From contig JAVKOQ010000197.1 in the NCBI GenBank assembly GCA_031835245.1, positions 1 through 64,000 on the forward strand: a stretch of 64,000 bases of DNA, given 5' to 3'. The translations under genes and the position numbers were made by a program. This stretch comes from Balamuthia mandrillaris. Lineage: Eukaryota > Discosea > Longamoebia > Balamuthiidae. This document shows positions 8,090 through 19,228 of this stretch, piece after piece. The notes beneath the pieces were generated by a model, which was not told the DNA's origin, did not search any database, and saw only the letters and a program-made list of their open reading frames with translations. Numbering within the stretch: the first letter of the stretch is position 1; every line of letters begins with the position of its first letter.

Positions 8090-9865
8090 TTACACTTTTC
8101 GAACCATGCGAATGGTGGTTGGTTTGACCGGACGTAATGCTAAGTTTAAAGCCCCAATGGCCAACTGTTAGTTTGGAAAACATTGTGAGAAAAAAGATCA
8201 GAAGGAAACAATGACAAGACGAGAAGTACAAGGAACATGAAAGAGAGGTTTGGGGGCACGTTGCCTTGCTTTTTGGGTTTTGATAAATATCTAGGCCAGA
8301 AGAGCTGCAAATGTGCCAGCCATTCGAACACACTATTTTCTGGTCGTGTAACGTTGGCTTGAAGACAAGATACAACGCGACATTATGCTCCTTTTGTTTT
8401 GTTTGGTTGTTTGATTGCATTCATGTTAGTATCCCTCAAGTCGTGCTCGCTTCCCAAGTTCCCTTCCCACTGCCTTCTTCTTCGTGTTGTTCTTCTTTTC
8501 TCTGCTTCTAAGCGCTCGTAACCGTACCATCAAGCTTGCTCCGATTTCTCTGAGATTTGCTTCCATTTCACTCTTTTGAGCTTCGCTCTCAAAATAAGTT
8601 ACCAAGGTGAGTTTTCTACAAGTGCGTTGGGAGACCACCAATTCGCAAAACCGCAAAAAGTTGTACAGTTGATGCGTGAATCTAATATTTGGATCTTCTA
8701 TTCTTATTTCTGTGCTTCCTATTATCGTTCAAATAATCGCAAGGAAACATACGGTAAAGAATAAGAAACGAAGAAGAAGAGAACAACAACAACAACAACA
8801 ACATAAGAAGCAGCAGAAGAAGAAGCAGGAGAAGAACATAAGAAAACGAAGAAGAACAAGAGAAGGAGAAGCAGGAGGAGGGACAAGAACAAGAAAGCAA
8901 CAGAATAGCATAAATGTAAGCGAACCAGCAAGATAACTTCCAAAGAGACTTTCGAACGTATGACCGGTTTGACCTTCCTCCAAAGTGATAGTGATGTCGT
9001 CACTTCTGTTATGTTCCGCTCCAAAAGAGGGAGAAGGAGCGGATGACGAAGAAGAAGGAGCAAAGGAGGGAGAAGAAGGAAATGAAGAGGATGGTGCTGA
9101 AGAGGAAGAAGGCGAAGATGGATATCCATTGACCGAAGGAGGAGAAGGGAAATGAATGCCTGGCGGTTGTTGCTGCGTTTCTACAACAAGAAAGGTGAGC
9201 ATCCCAAAAAAAAACAAAACAAAAGGAAAAGAAAAGATAATAGCTCAAACAAACGACAAACCTTTCACAGCAGCAGAGTTTAGCGACACTTGGTCCAGAC
9301 CAGAAAGAGAGGATGAAGGCACCGATGGAAATTGCATACCCTCTCTTTTTTTTTATTTGTAACAGCTGTTATTAACATAAGAACGTAAAAGACAAAGAGA
9401 GGAGCAGCGAAACAGAGAGAGAGAGAGAGAGACCAAAAGAGAGAAGACAGAGCGAGAGAGAGAGACAGAGAGACAGAGAGACTAAGAGAGAGAGAGAGAG
9501 AGAGAGAAGACAAGTCTAAGAAAGAAAGAAACGACAAGGATGAAATGATAAGAAAGAAAGGTGTACATGGGAGCACTAAGAATTTCTTTCAGCTGTTCTG
9601 CTCTGGCCATGTACTCACTGGCCTTTCTGGCGACCGTCTGTTTGATACGTTTGTTTCTCTCCACTTTATTTTTTGAACGCGTTAAACAAAGATGAGATGA
9701 GGTGGAAAAAAACACAAAAACAATACTTTTTATGACAGAAAGAAATGCTTCGATGGCGAGTGAGTAGAGACGAAAAGCTTCGCTGTAGTTGCCAGCATTG
9801 TCCTGCTCGGTTGCCTTCTGGACAAACGACAGTCCCGTTTGCAACAGCCCTGAGCAGTCGGCCAT
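8090..9865 (-). CDS. MITD1: MITD1-like protein (MIT domain plus PLD-like C-terminal domain)
   Basis: Relative of MITD1, which binds ESCRT-III tails through its MIT domain and acts in abscission. Exon 1 9727-9865 and exon 2 9567-9663 encode the three-helix MIT domain (FVQKATEQDNAGNYSEAFRLY, ARKASEYMARAEQLKEIL). Exon 3 9262-9344 and exon 4 8926-9180 encode a Ser/Pro-rich linker. Exon 5 (from 8709) and later exons encode the MITD1_C domain: EIRIEDPNIRFTHQLYNFLRFCELVV, TLHDQKI, SNGW, GLDIYQNPK, and the last exon LALRPVKPTTIRMV with TAA at 8090. The last junction works in frame only with a GC-AG intron (AAG|GCAACG). The acceptor of the penultimate exon is uncertain. Starts and stops are otherwise clear. 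Confidence 0.85.
9411..9508. repeat. (GA)n microsatellite in MITD1 intron
   Basis: Imperfect (GA)n array on the plus strand, i.e. (CT)n on the sense strand of the minus-strand MITD1 gene. Confidence 0.95.
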
Positions 9866-9906
9866 CTCTTCTCTTTTTCTCTTTTTCTTTTTCTTTTGGA
9901 TATTTT

Positions 9907-10008
9907 CGTGACGACACGAAACAAATATTGATTTTAATTGGAGGATCTTGATCAATGATCATCCAATTGAAATTCAGACTGGGCTGGTCAAGCATCCGTG
10001 TCGTCACG
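9907..10008. promoter_or_regulatory. Inverted repeat upstream of MITD1
   Basis: CGTGACGACAC at 9907-9917 and its perfect complement GTGTCGTCACG at 9998-10008 flank a second, imperfect inverted repeat (AATTGGAGGATC and GATCATCCAATT). The proximal arm lies 42 nt upstream of the MITD1 ATG. Possible transcription factor site or 5'UTR hairpin; function is inferred. Confidence 0.5.
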
Positions 10009-10052
10009 GCTTATTATTATTATTTTATTTTTATTAAAACTTTTTTTAAACG

Positions 10053-11237
10053 TTATGAGAAATGTTTCTTCGTGAACCCACACTGTTGTAACAACTTGGT
10101 CTTCTCGGGGACTTCCTTCCAATGAGCCACGAAGCATTCCTTGGCGGCACCGCAGCTTTTCAACGTCCTGCAATTGTAGACATAGGGGAGGGCATAGACA
10201 GAGGCCCTCTCCGTCCAGAGGGCTTCTCGGAAGGAGCCCTGGTCCATCCCGCCTCTTGTGAACAACAGGTCAGCCCATTTATTCAACATCCTCTCGGTGA
10301 TGTTGTTGCGCCGGTAGAGCGTCACCCCGCTATTGAGCTCCATGAAGCTGTCAGGAACGTTTGGCCTGGCATTGTTCTTCTTGTATTGTGCTGGTGTTAT
10401 CGTTGCTGCCACGTCGTACTGTAGAAGCAAACTTTGGTTGTTTGTTGTGTTAAATCTTTAAAATGACAACAAGAAAGACACAAGAACAGAAGAGAGAACA
10501 TACAACCAAAGCTGGTCCAAGCCGGGCCGACAAATGAACACATCCGCATCCATAAACAACGTCAAATCATAAGGTGACCCCCTGATCACTTGCAGCTTCT
10601 CCGCCCGACTCGGCAACCTCTTCAACGCCTGCTCGGACCAACTATTCGGGTCCACTTTCTCCAACTCTCTCAACATCAAATGTCCCGTCACGTTCGTAAA
10701 GCACTCAGAATGGTGCATGTACCAATCCAACGTCCCTTTCAGCTTGGGATAGGTCTCCCTGTCGGTGTTGACGGTGATGTTGATGTCCGGGTGGTGCTGG
10801 TGAAGGCTGGTCACAAGCCCAAGTACCCATTCCACGGATTCCATGCCTTGGGCCAAGGTAATGACGCCACGCGTCAAATGGGGCAGCTCCTCTTCCAGCT
10901 GCAGCTGGGAGCCAAAGTCTGGCTGTGAGATGTAGATGCGTTCCCACAGCTGGGTTGGCTGCTTTGGCCTTTTGGTGTCCGCGTTGGCTGTTGTGTCTGT
11001 TGCGTAGTTGTTGAGGGCTTCCTTCAAGCGTTGGTTCTCTGTCTCCAGGGCCATAATTTTCTGCCACAGGTCTTTGTTGACTTGGTGCAGGTGCTCTTTG
11101 GCCTCGAGCTCGAGCGGAGAGGCCGCGAGGTTGCGGTAGTCCGTGGCTCCCGAGGCATGACAAAGGAGCCACACCAGAGCACAGCTCAGGGTGACACAGA
11201 CGCCGACCATCGGCCAGAAATATCTCCGCCCCGTCAT
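10053..11237 (-). CDS. Type II membrane glycosyltransferase
   Basis: Two exons, 10504-11237 and 10053-10431, joined by a GT-AG intron. A short cytoplasmic tail (MTGRRYF) is followed by one membrane anchor (WPMVGVCVTLSCALVWLLCHA), a coiled-coil stem, then a catalytic domain beginning RGVITLAQGMESVEWVLGLV. A DxD-type metal/nucleotide-sugar site is present as FMDADVFICRPGLDQLW. The second exon has PDSFMELNSGVTLYRRN and MDQGSF, blocks found in nucleotide-diphospho-sugar transferases (Nucleotid_trans-like families). This topology is that of a Golgi-resident enzyme. Donor sugar and acceptor cannot be inferred. Length about 370 residues, normal for the class; Cys residues near the C-terminus suggest lumenal disulfides. 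Confidence 0.8.
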
Positions 11238-12175
11238 GCCTTTTGTTGGTTGTGTGTTCGACCATCCATTAAGTTAAGCTTTTTAAAAGGGTTTGGTTGG
11301 ATGGAGGAAAGTAAGACAAGAAGGAAAGAGAAAAAGTCTTTACCGCTGATAGTCCTTTTTCTTCTTTTTGTTTTTATTTTACTTTATTTTCTGATTTTTT
11401 TGATTTTTTTATAATATTAATATTAATTAAAGTAATGCTCTGGAATGCAAAGAACGCATATATCATCACTTCCAGACGACACGAACCCAGAGAGGATGAA
11501 CCGGACCATCTGTTAACCCCTCTCTTCAAAGCCAAACTACGTCTATCTATCTATCTATCCGATTCCACTCACTCTCGTTTCTATCGCTCATGTGGAACAG
11601 ATAAATACGAGAGAGAATATTATTATTGGAAGGAAACGAGATAAAAACGCCCATTAGGTTTCTTTGAAACCCTATTCTTGTTATTGTGGAATGGGAATTT
11701 CACTGTTTGCCTTGAACGTGGCGGGGTTTAGGGCTGTGTCGGGTGGTGGTTGTTGTTTATGCGCCACTTTGAACAGATAGAGGAGAGGAACTAGAGAATT
11801 GGGGGGCATGTGCTTCAATCGGTGATTTTTTTTTTGCATCCCTTGCTTTGCTTTCTGTGCATCTGTTTGCTTCGGGACAAGTCCGTGGAGAAGGAACGGG
11901 TGGGTGGACCAGGATGGTAGGGAGTAGAGCCACTGGACTGTTATCTTCTTGGTGAACTCTCCATGTTATTTATCTGTTGTGACCTTTTTGGGAAATGAAT
12001 GCAACGAGTACCAAATGTTTGTTACCTACACCAAGGTATTTAAACAAAACCTTCTTCTCCTGCTTTCTCTTTCTTCAACACAACAAACAAAACCAAAACA
12101 CAAACAATACAAATACATTCATACATACACTACCGGAACAGTTAACGCCAAAGTTTTGCCCAGCCAAACAAAAGA
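11238..12175. other. Gene-free intergenic region
   Basis: About 940 bp between the divergent glycosyltransferase and metalloprotease genes. It holds homopolymer T runs, a short TCTA repeat near 11541-11560, and an A/C-rich leader (CAAAACCAAAACACAAACAA type) before the protease ATG. No coding exon or RNA gene seen. Confidence 0.6.
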
Positions 12176-13493
12176 ATGAAGAACACACGCCTTGTTATGA
12201 TGTTCGCTGGAGCCTTGCTTCTGGGCTTCGTCGCTTCTTGTGCTTTCGCCCAGGAACCAGACTTTGCCGACATCTATGGTACGCTTCTGTTCTTACTTCG
12301 GAGAACAATGTTTACTCCTGGCGATGACTGACACAGCATCGAAACCAGCTCGTTCCAGGGAACTACCTGAGGAACGGGAGTTTCTGGAGGGCATTTCTTT
12401 TCAGCTGCATGCCAATCCCAAGGGAGCGATGAGGAGAAGAACCGTCACCAACTCCACCTTCAACAGCGGTCACTCCATGAGCCTCTCCTTCAAGGCCTTG
12501 AAACGCGAGTTCTCCGCCTCTCTCCATCACAACGCAGAGGTGTTCCATCCTCAGGCCGTGATATCCATCCTCTCCGAAGGCGACTTGGTCGAGTCTTACT
12601 CCCCCGAGAGTAATGCCTACCTCGGTGAGGCCACCATTGACGGTCACGAACGAGCCACCGTCTCGGCTGTGCTTGTTGACCGCGAGAGAGGAATCTTCCA
12701 CATGAGCATCACCAACGAGGAAAAGGGAGAGAGTTATGTGGTCGAGCCTACCTACCTTCATCCCACTCTCTCCAAGAGGAGCAGCGAGGACTCGGTGGTG
12801 GACATGTTGGGCAACAACATGGTGGTCTTCAAGGAGAACATCTCCGAGCTCGGCACCTTCAACCCCCGTTCTGACGAAGCAGAGGAGGCCGCCTCATGCG
12901 GAACCACCGATGATGATCTCGTTCCAGAAGAAGAGGAGGAGGAACAAGAGTCCTTCGGAGACGTGAAGCCCACTCGCTACTGCCCTCCCAGAAGCGACAG
13001 CTACCTCTTGATGGGAGTGGCAACCGACAACCAGTACGCTCGCAAGGCCGGAGGTTCCACTGGCACCCGCAACACCGTGACTTACATCTTCAACACCATG
13101 CAAGGTCACTACTACCGTGCTGTCCGCAACAAGCCCGTCCTCAAGTCCCTCGTCATCAACACCAGCCCTTCCTCCTCCTCCTCCTCTTCCAGCTACAACA
13201 CCAGGAGCTGTCCTTCCAACGTTCAGACACGGCTGACACCCTTCTGCAACTGGAGGACCAGGCAGACGGACCGCTCCATCGGCCTGTGGCACTTGCTCTC
13301 TGGCTGCTTGCCGGACCGCACGGGCGTTGCTGGAAGGGCCTACTACAGCGCCCTCTGCAGGAACACTAACAGAGGGTGCGGCATCACCGGCTACCTCGGC
13401 GGCAATGCTCGTTGGGTCATCCCTGCTCATGAGATCGGTCACAACTATGGAGCTCGTCACTCCAGCAATATCATGGCTGTAAGTCTTCATTCG

Positions 13494-13536
<43 letters not shown>

Positions 13537-13836
13537 TGAGAACGCAACTCACCATCATTTTCTCTCTCTCTTCAGCCTTCTGTGAACAGCAGGGCAACAG
13601 GCTTCGCCTCCACCTCCGTCCGCCAGATGTGCAGCTACACCTTCAGCAACAGCTACCGCACCGCCTGTCTCCTTGACCGACTGCCCAGCGGCAATCCCTC
13701 CACTCCCGGTGAGGATGAGGACAACGACGGCGGCGAGTGCGAGTGCAGAAATGCCATCCAAAAGGCCAGCTCCGGTGAGGAGTCCTCCGCGGCTTCCATT
13801 GCTGGCAACGCCTTCATGCGCCCAGCTTTCTTCTAA
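12176..13836 (+). CDS. Secreted ADAM-like (M12B/reprolysin) zinc metalloprotease
   Basis: Three exons: 12176-12278, 12337-13478, 13576-13836. Exon 1 encodes a signal peptide (LVMMFAGALLLGFVASCAFA). A propeptide region follows, with strands matching M12B propeptides (VISILSEGDLVESY, ATVSAVLVDRERGIFHMSI). The catalytic domain carries the zinc signature HEIGHNYGARH and, across intron 2, the Met-turn IMAPSVNSR. After it come a Cys-rich stretch with LPSGNPSTPG, an acidic linker and a short tail. There is no disintegrin, EGF or transmembrane segment, so this is a minimal soluble enzyme, unlike membrane ADAMs. The last intron contains a long (CT)n array. An extracellular or vacuolar proteolytic role is likely; substrate unknown. 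Confidence 0.88.
13497..13532. repeat. (CT)n microsatellite in protease intron 2
   Basis: About 36 bp of TC dinucleotides within a 97-nt intron, on the sense strand of the plus-strand gene. Confidence 0.97.
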
Positions 13837-14006
13837 CAGCGTCTCCTGCTGTCTCTCTTGTTGTTGTTCTCTTCTTTCGTTAGTTTTGCATATAGTTGTA
13901 TAAAACAAATGTTCATTTAAGTTTGTTTTCTTCTTTTTTTTTTTGTTGTTCTTTGTTTCATCGTTTAGTTGTTTTCTGTTTTCTTACCTTTTTGTTTTTT
14001 CTCTTC

Positions 14007-15717
14007 TCAATCCGTGGTGATGATACGAACACCTCCAAAGTGGCCCAACTTTTCTGGGAAGCGTTCTCCTGGGCAGGTCAAGAACATAAGGTTTTGAGGC
14101 ACGTTCAACTCCTCGGCCAATTGGTTGATCACTTCTGGGCAGAAACGCCCTTCCACCAATAACTAAAACAACCAGAAGAAAGAAAGGTCAGAAAAAACGG
14201 AAAAGATCTTTAGAATAACAAACAACCAGAAAAAAGAAAAAGAGGAGAGAGCTATAAGCAGCATACCAAGTCCATTCGAATCTTGGGATAAATACGATCC
14301 AGCAGAGCCACGTGGGCGGCCAAGTCTTGCGGGATGTCCTCCTCCAGGTCATAAATATGCACAAACAAGAGGGAGCTCGTCAGCTCGTTGTCCCTCACAT
14401 AGAGCACCGCCTTGTTGAGGATGTGCAGCTCATCGGTCTTGGCAAAGAAGACCACGCTCTGCTGGTTGATGTTCTTGATCTGCTTCTGGATCCAGTCGCC
14501 GATGTATTTTTTAAGGAACGTCTTACTGAGGAAGTAGTACACAATCTTGAGGAGGCGGATGCGGACAAACATGATCATTACCAACATCAGCGTCACCCCA
14601 AAGTAATAGCTAAAGTACGTGATGTTTTTGGGGTCGTAGGCAATGTTGCCAGCCAGCCCAGCCATCACAGCAGCGAGAGCCAGGATTACGGCGGGCCAGC
14701 TTGCTCGAATGTCCCTAGGCATGCGCTCTCGCTTGTACTTGAGGAGGATGTTGCCGATGGCGTACAAGGACATCACGCTGAGGAAGGCAATGGCGTAGAC
14801 ACCAGCCAGTGCGTCGATGCTGCCCTGCACGAGGAGGTAGAGGGAGGAGGTGATGAGGAAGAAGGTGATGATGATGAAGTGATTAGTGTGGGTAATGGGA
14901 TTCTCGGCAAGAAGGAACTGAGGGAGGCAGCGGTCCAACGTCATGCGTTTGGCGAGACCGCCTACACCCACGTAGGAAGTCAAAACGGAGCCGCAGAGGA
15001 CCAAGGTGGCGTCCACGCTGACCAAAGTGTTTAGCCAGTCGCCTGCTACCACTTGTCCCAAATGAGCCAACAGGTCTGAACGGAAAAAAGAGAGGCGATG
15101 GCACAAACGTCAGAAATAATTTATAACACAAAAAAATATGGATGGAAAAAATAACAAGAACGAACCTTCCTTATGGTCTACAATGTCATCAATAGGAATC
15201 AAGCCAAGTGCAAGGAAGCCCAACAACGGGTTGAAGAGAGTGACAGAGAACCACATGTTCCGCAGCGTCTTGGGAAAGACTCCCTCCCGCTGCTCCTCGA
15301 TGTAGTTGCTTGAAGTCTCAAAGCCCGTCACTCCCAACAACGCCGAGCAGAAGCCAAAGAATATGTCCAGTGGTACGTTCCTCATCGGTGGCACCTTCCA
15401 GTTCTCCTTCCACACCGAAAACTCGTTCTCGCCTAGCCGATAGAAGCACCATCCAACAAGCAGGCAGAGCGTGGCCACGTGCGCCAGGAAAATAAGAAGT
15501 GCCACGTTGGCGCTCTCGCTCAGGCCCAGCAGGTTGAGCAGCGCAAAGAGGCCAAGCACGCAGATGGTGGCCACGGTGAGGTTCATTCCCGGCCAGATTC
15601 CCGCTTGGGCGTAGGCCATGGCCGTGGAGGCAGAGACCACCGCCGTGGCCACATAGCTGAGCAGAGTGAGACACGCAGCAAAGGCGCCCACTAGCTTGCT
15701 GGTGGTATTGAGGAGGA
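14007..15717 (-). CDS. APC-superfamily amino-acid/cation permease with cytoplasmic C-terminal domain (5' truncated)
   Basis: Multi-helix permease. Exons 15166-15717, 14269-15075, 14007-14162. APC-type blocks are visible: helices around KLVGAFAACLTLLSYVATAV, FFGFCSALLGVTGFETSSNYIEEQ (amphipathic helix typical of the superfamily), NPLLGFLALGLIPID, DATLVLCGSVLTSYVGVGGL. About ten helices are followed by a soluble UspA-like tail (SVVFFAKTDELHILNKAVLYVRDN, SSLLFVHIYDL), as in permeases with a C-terminal universal-stress-like domain. The first visible exon starts at an acceptor (CACAG at 15718-15722) in phase 1, so a 5' exon with the first helices is needed. None exists upstream, where the opposite-strand CCT7 fragment starts at 15797. 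The gene is therefore cut at a breakpoint. Confidence 0.8.
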
Positions 15718-15796
15718 CTGTGTAGGAATTATTTCATTTTGTGGTTTTGTTTTCACGAGTCACGCTGAATACAAGTTCTTTTTGGCATGCATGTAG

Positions 15797-17378
15797 GGAA
15801 ATGCGAGACGTTTTGGAAAAATGTGCCGCTACCGCTTTGAACTCCAAACTTATTGGCAGCCATGGTAGCTTCTTTTCAAAAATCATTGTGGACGCTGTTC
15901 TCTCCCTCGATGATGACATGGACCTTGACCTCATTGGTATCAAGAAAGAAAAGGGTGGCTCCATGGAGGTGCGTCAATCTCTCCTGCCAGCAAGTCTGTC
16001 TGTGGGAGCGTCATTAACTTGAAGGTTGCTCTCTGTAGGATTCCATGCTTGTGCAGGGCGTGGCCTTCAAGAAGTGTTTCTCCTATGCAGGATTTGAGCA
16101 ACAGCCCAAAAAATTTCAGAATCCACAAATTCTTTTGCTGAATCTGGAGTTGGAGCTGAAGGCAGAAAAGGATAACGCTGAAATCAGAGTGGAGGACCCT
16201 GCGGTAAGCTTTTCGTTTTGTCTGAGTTAACAAAATAGGATTGTGTTATTGATTACCTCCATTCCTTACTTTTGTTGATGACAGGCCTACCAATCCATGG
16301 TTGATGCCGAGTGGAAAATTATTTATGAAAAGTTAGACTTGATCGTCAAATCTGGAGCCAAAGTGGTGTTTTCTAGGCTTCCTATTGGTGATTTGGCAAC
16401 GCAGTATTTCGCTGATAGGGGCGTGTTCTGCGGTGGTCGAGTACCTCAAGAGGTCAAACTGCCCTTTCGTTATAGGAATCTGTTTAAAAGCTGATATTTG
16501 TTCTCTTTCTTGTTGGTTATACAGGACCTTAACAGACTTTCCAAGGCAACAGGTGCTGCTGTTCAGACTACTGTCAATAATCTTGTTCCTGCTGTTCTAG
16601 GAACATGTGAAACATTCGAGGAGCGTCAAGTCGGTGGTGAGAGGTACAACTTTATCACTGGGTGTCCTCAGGTTAGTTATTTTCTCACCTCTGTTTTTCT
16701 TTTATTATGTATTAAAATTACATTGTGGTCAGGCAAAAACTGCAACAATCGTTATCCGTGGTGGCGGTGACCAGTTCATAGAAGAAGCAGAGAGGTCAAT
16801 TCATGACGCTATCATGATTGTTCGACGTGCTCGTAAGCATAGCTCAGTTGTTGGCGGAGGAGGAGCAATTGAGGTAAAACCACCCCATTCCTTATTTCTT
16901 CCCGTTATTAATTCTGCATTTCTATTTCAGATGGAGCTTAGCAAATATCTGAGGAATTACTCCAGAGAAATTCATGGCAAGGAACAGTTAATCATTAATG
17001 CCTATGCTAAGGCCTTGGAGGTTATCCCTCGTCAAATTGCAGAGAATGCTGGCTTTGACTCCACAGATATTTTGAACAAGCTCCGACAGCGACATGCTCA
17101 AGGTACTGACTCAACTCCTGTTTACCATATTCATACTTATCTTGCCTTGTGCAGAAGGAGGAACCTGGTTTGGAGTTGACATTAGAAATGAGGACATTTG
17201 CAATACCTATGATAGTTTTGTGTGGGAACCCAGTCTGGTTAAGCATAATAGCATTACTGCTGCCACAGAGGCTGCATGTTTGGTACTCTCTGTGGATGAA
17301 ACTATCAAGAATGCCAAACCACAAGAAGATGATACCCCTGCTCCTGCTCCATCCCGTGGTGGAAGGCGAAGACGTTAA
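15797..17378 (+). CDS. CCT7: CCT7, chaperonin TRiC subunit eta (5' truncated)
   Basis: Subunit of the cytosolic TRiC/CCT folding ring. Exons 15797-15968, 16039-16203, 16285-16452, 16525-16671, 16733-16873, 16931-17102, 17155-17378. Family blocks: [120 protein letters not shown]; and SVDETIKNA with a C-terminal RGGRRRR tail like the GRGRGR tail of CCT eta. The match to CCT7 rather than other subunits is specific. About the first 140-150 residues (equatorial ATP-binding start, including the GDGTT motif) are missing: the first exon begins at an acceptor and upstream sequence belongs to the opposing permease. Codon use is AT-richer than in most neighbouring genes. Confidence 0.93.
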
Positions 17379-18790
17379 AAAGCCATTTTCAAAAATCATA
17401 GACTCTAGCAAGATCATAGACTGGAGTCAAGTTATTGCAATACAAAGCATTTGACACTTGGTTTTTTATAATTATTTCTTAATTCCACAATGTCCACCTT
17501 TAGGTCGGGTAACTTCTCTTTTTTGCTGCACTGCTTTTCACATTGAAACCTGGACCAAGAAAGTGACGCTGTAGATGTCTGCTTAATCATCTGCACCAAA
17601 CATCATCTTTAGTAGTGGCTATTGTAGTAAAGGTCAGGAAGATAGCTCATGCTGTTGCACTCAAGAGGGGTGAAAGTTTGCAAAAGCACCGTTGATTACA
17701 AGCTAACAGAGGAGGGGTTGATTGTATACTATCAAGTAAAACAACAAAGGCTGACTCTAGATATTTAACCTTCATCAAGAAACATTTTGTAGTGTTGCTC
17801 CCAAAGCTTGTTGATGGTAGTGTACAAACCTTTGCCCCGGTTGCACCTTCTTCCACCCCCTCTGCCTCATCCCCTTGGCGCTGAAGCTGAGTGTGCAGGG
17901 TTGAGGTGGAGCTTTGCTCCCCCCCCCTCACCGTGGATCATCTAGCACTTGCACCAATGTTTTGTACAAAAGGCAGCAATAGTTTAGTCAAACGTCTTCA
18001 TCTGCCTGATTTCGCTATTGAGGTTGTGCTCCCTCCTTCATCTCTTTTTGTTCTGCTGCTGTTCAAACTAGACAAAAACTGAAAAAAAACAAAAACAAAA
18101 AGAAAGTAAATAAACATGATTGCTTTCCTTGTTCACAGCAAACCTTGCTGCAGTGCAAGACAGTCCTTCTAGACTTGCTTTCTCTTGATTCAAGTTTCCA
18201 ATGAAGGAATCCTTCCTTCTCAGCTTTGCCCAATGTTTTCCAGGAAGGCCACAATGCTTTCACACTGCCTAATAATTCTGCTTTATGCTTTGCTACTAAC
18301 TTTCATGTATTGCCAATCCATTTTCTGCCTTACCTTGATGTTCTTTACTTCATCTAGTTCCTTTTATTAGATCTCTATAACTTCACAAACCTTTTCTTGA
18401 GGGCCTCAAATTGCTGGCCTTCCTATTACTCTTTCCTTTTCTTAGCCACTGTGCATGGACTTTCACTATATCCACCATCACTCTGATCCATGGAACATTG
18501 AGTGCAAGTGGTTTTCCCTTCCAGGCTCATTTCCTACCTGAGATAAAGGTCACTGAAAAGCATGAGATACTTTATGAGAAAAAAAGATCAGAAAATAATA
18601 TCAAACTCTTTCAAACCTACTTTACACTAAGAAAACATACTTGTTACGACTTTAAAACATGATAAAGCCAAAAGTAAGATCAATCATGATCACAACTATG
18701 GGAGGGATGGCCAGTTGATATCAATGCTAATGTTAATTGTAAAACTAATAAAGAAAACATAAAAACTGTTGTGTTCTTTTGGTTGTGTTA

Positions 18791-18953
18791 TTTATATAGA
18801 TTAACAGTCTCCATAATTTTATATGATGGAAATTGATAGTTTTTATGACTAGCTAAATTTATATAAGCAGTTTTATATAGATTAACAGTCTCCATAATTT
18901 TATATGATGGAAATTGATAGTTTTTATGACTAGCTAAATTTATATAAGCAGTT
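18791..18953. repeat. 81-bp tandem duplication
   Basis: Two nearly identical copies of an AT-rich unit beginning TTTATATAGATTAACAGTCT, first at 18791 and second at 18872. The lack of divergence indicates a recent event inside an otherwise decayed island. Confidence 0.93.
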
Positions 18954-19228
18954 TATGATGGCCAATGGAAAAGCTTCTATAAACCACCATTTTTGGACAG
19001 GTGCAAAACTGTTGTGACTAGAAAGACAAAAGGAGAAAGGGAACCTAAAAATATTGCATGACTGAGGGTTCCTGAACTGTAGTTGTTGACAAAAATACCT
19101 AAATCTTGTGAAAAACAGAACTGTTTTGTCCTTTTACTCAGGAACAAACTACTCCTTAAGCTCATTCCCAGTGAGTTACTCCTTAAGTACAGGCTGCAAT
19201 AAAAAAGATTGGTCCTATAAAACTTTTG

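Noticed and set aside
14312-15034. A 240-residue plus-strand ORF
   Set aside because: Antisense to the permease exon, His/Val/Glu-rich, no domain; the minus strand carries the real coding sequence.
18791-18953. CRISPR-like repeats
   Set aside because: Only two adjacent copies with no spacers, in a eukaryotic nuclear context; it is a tandem duplication.
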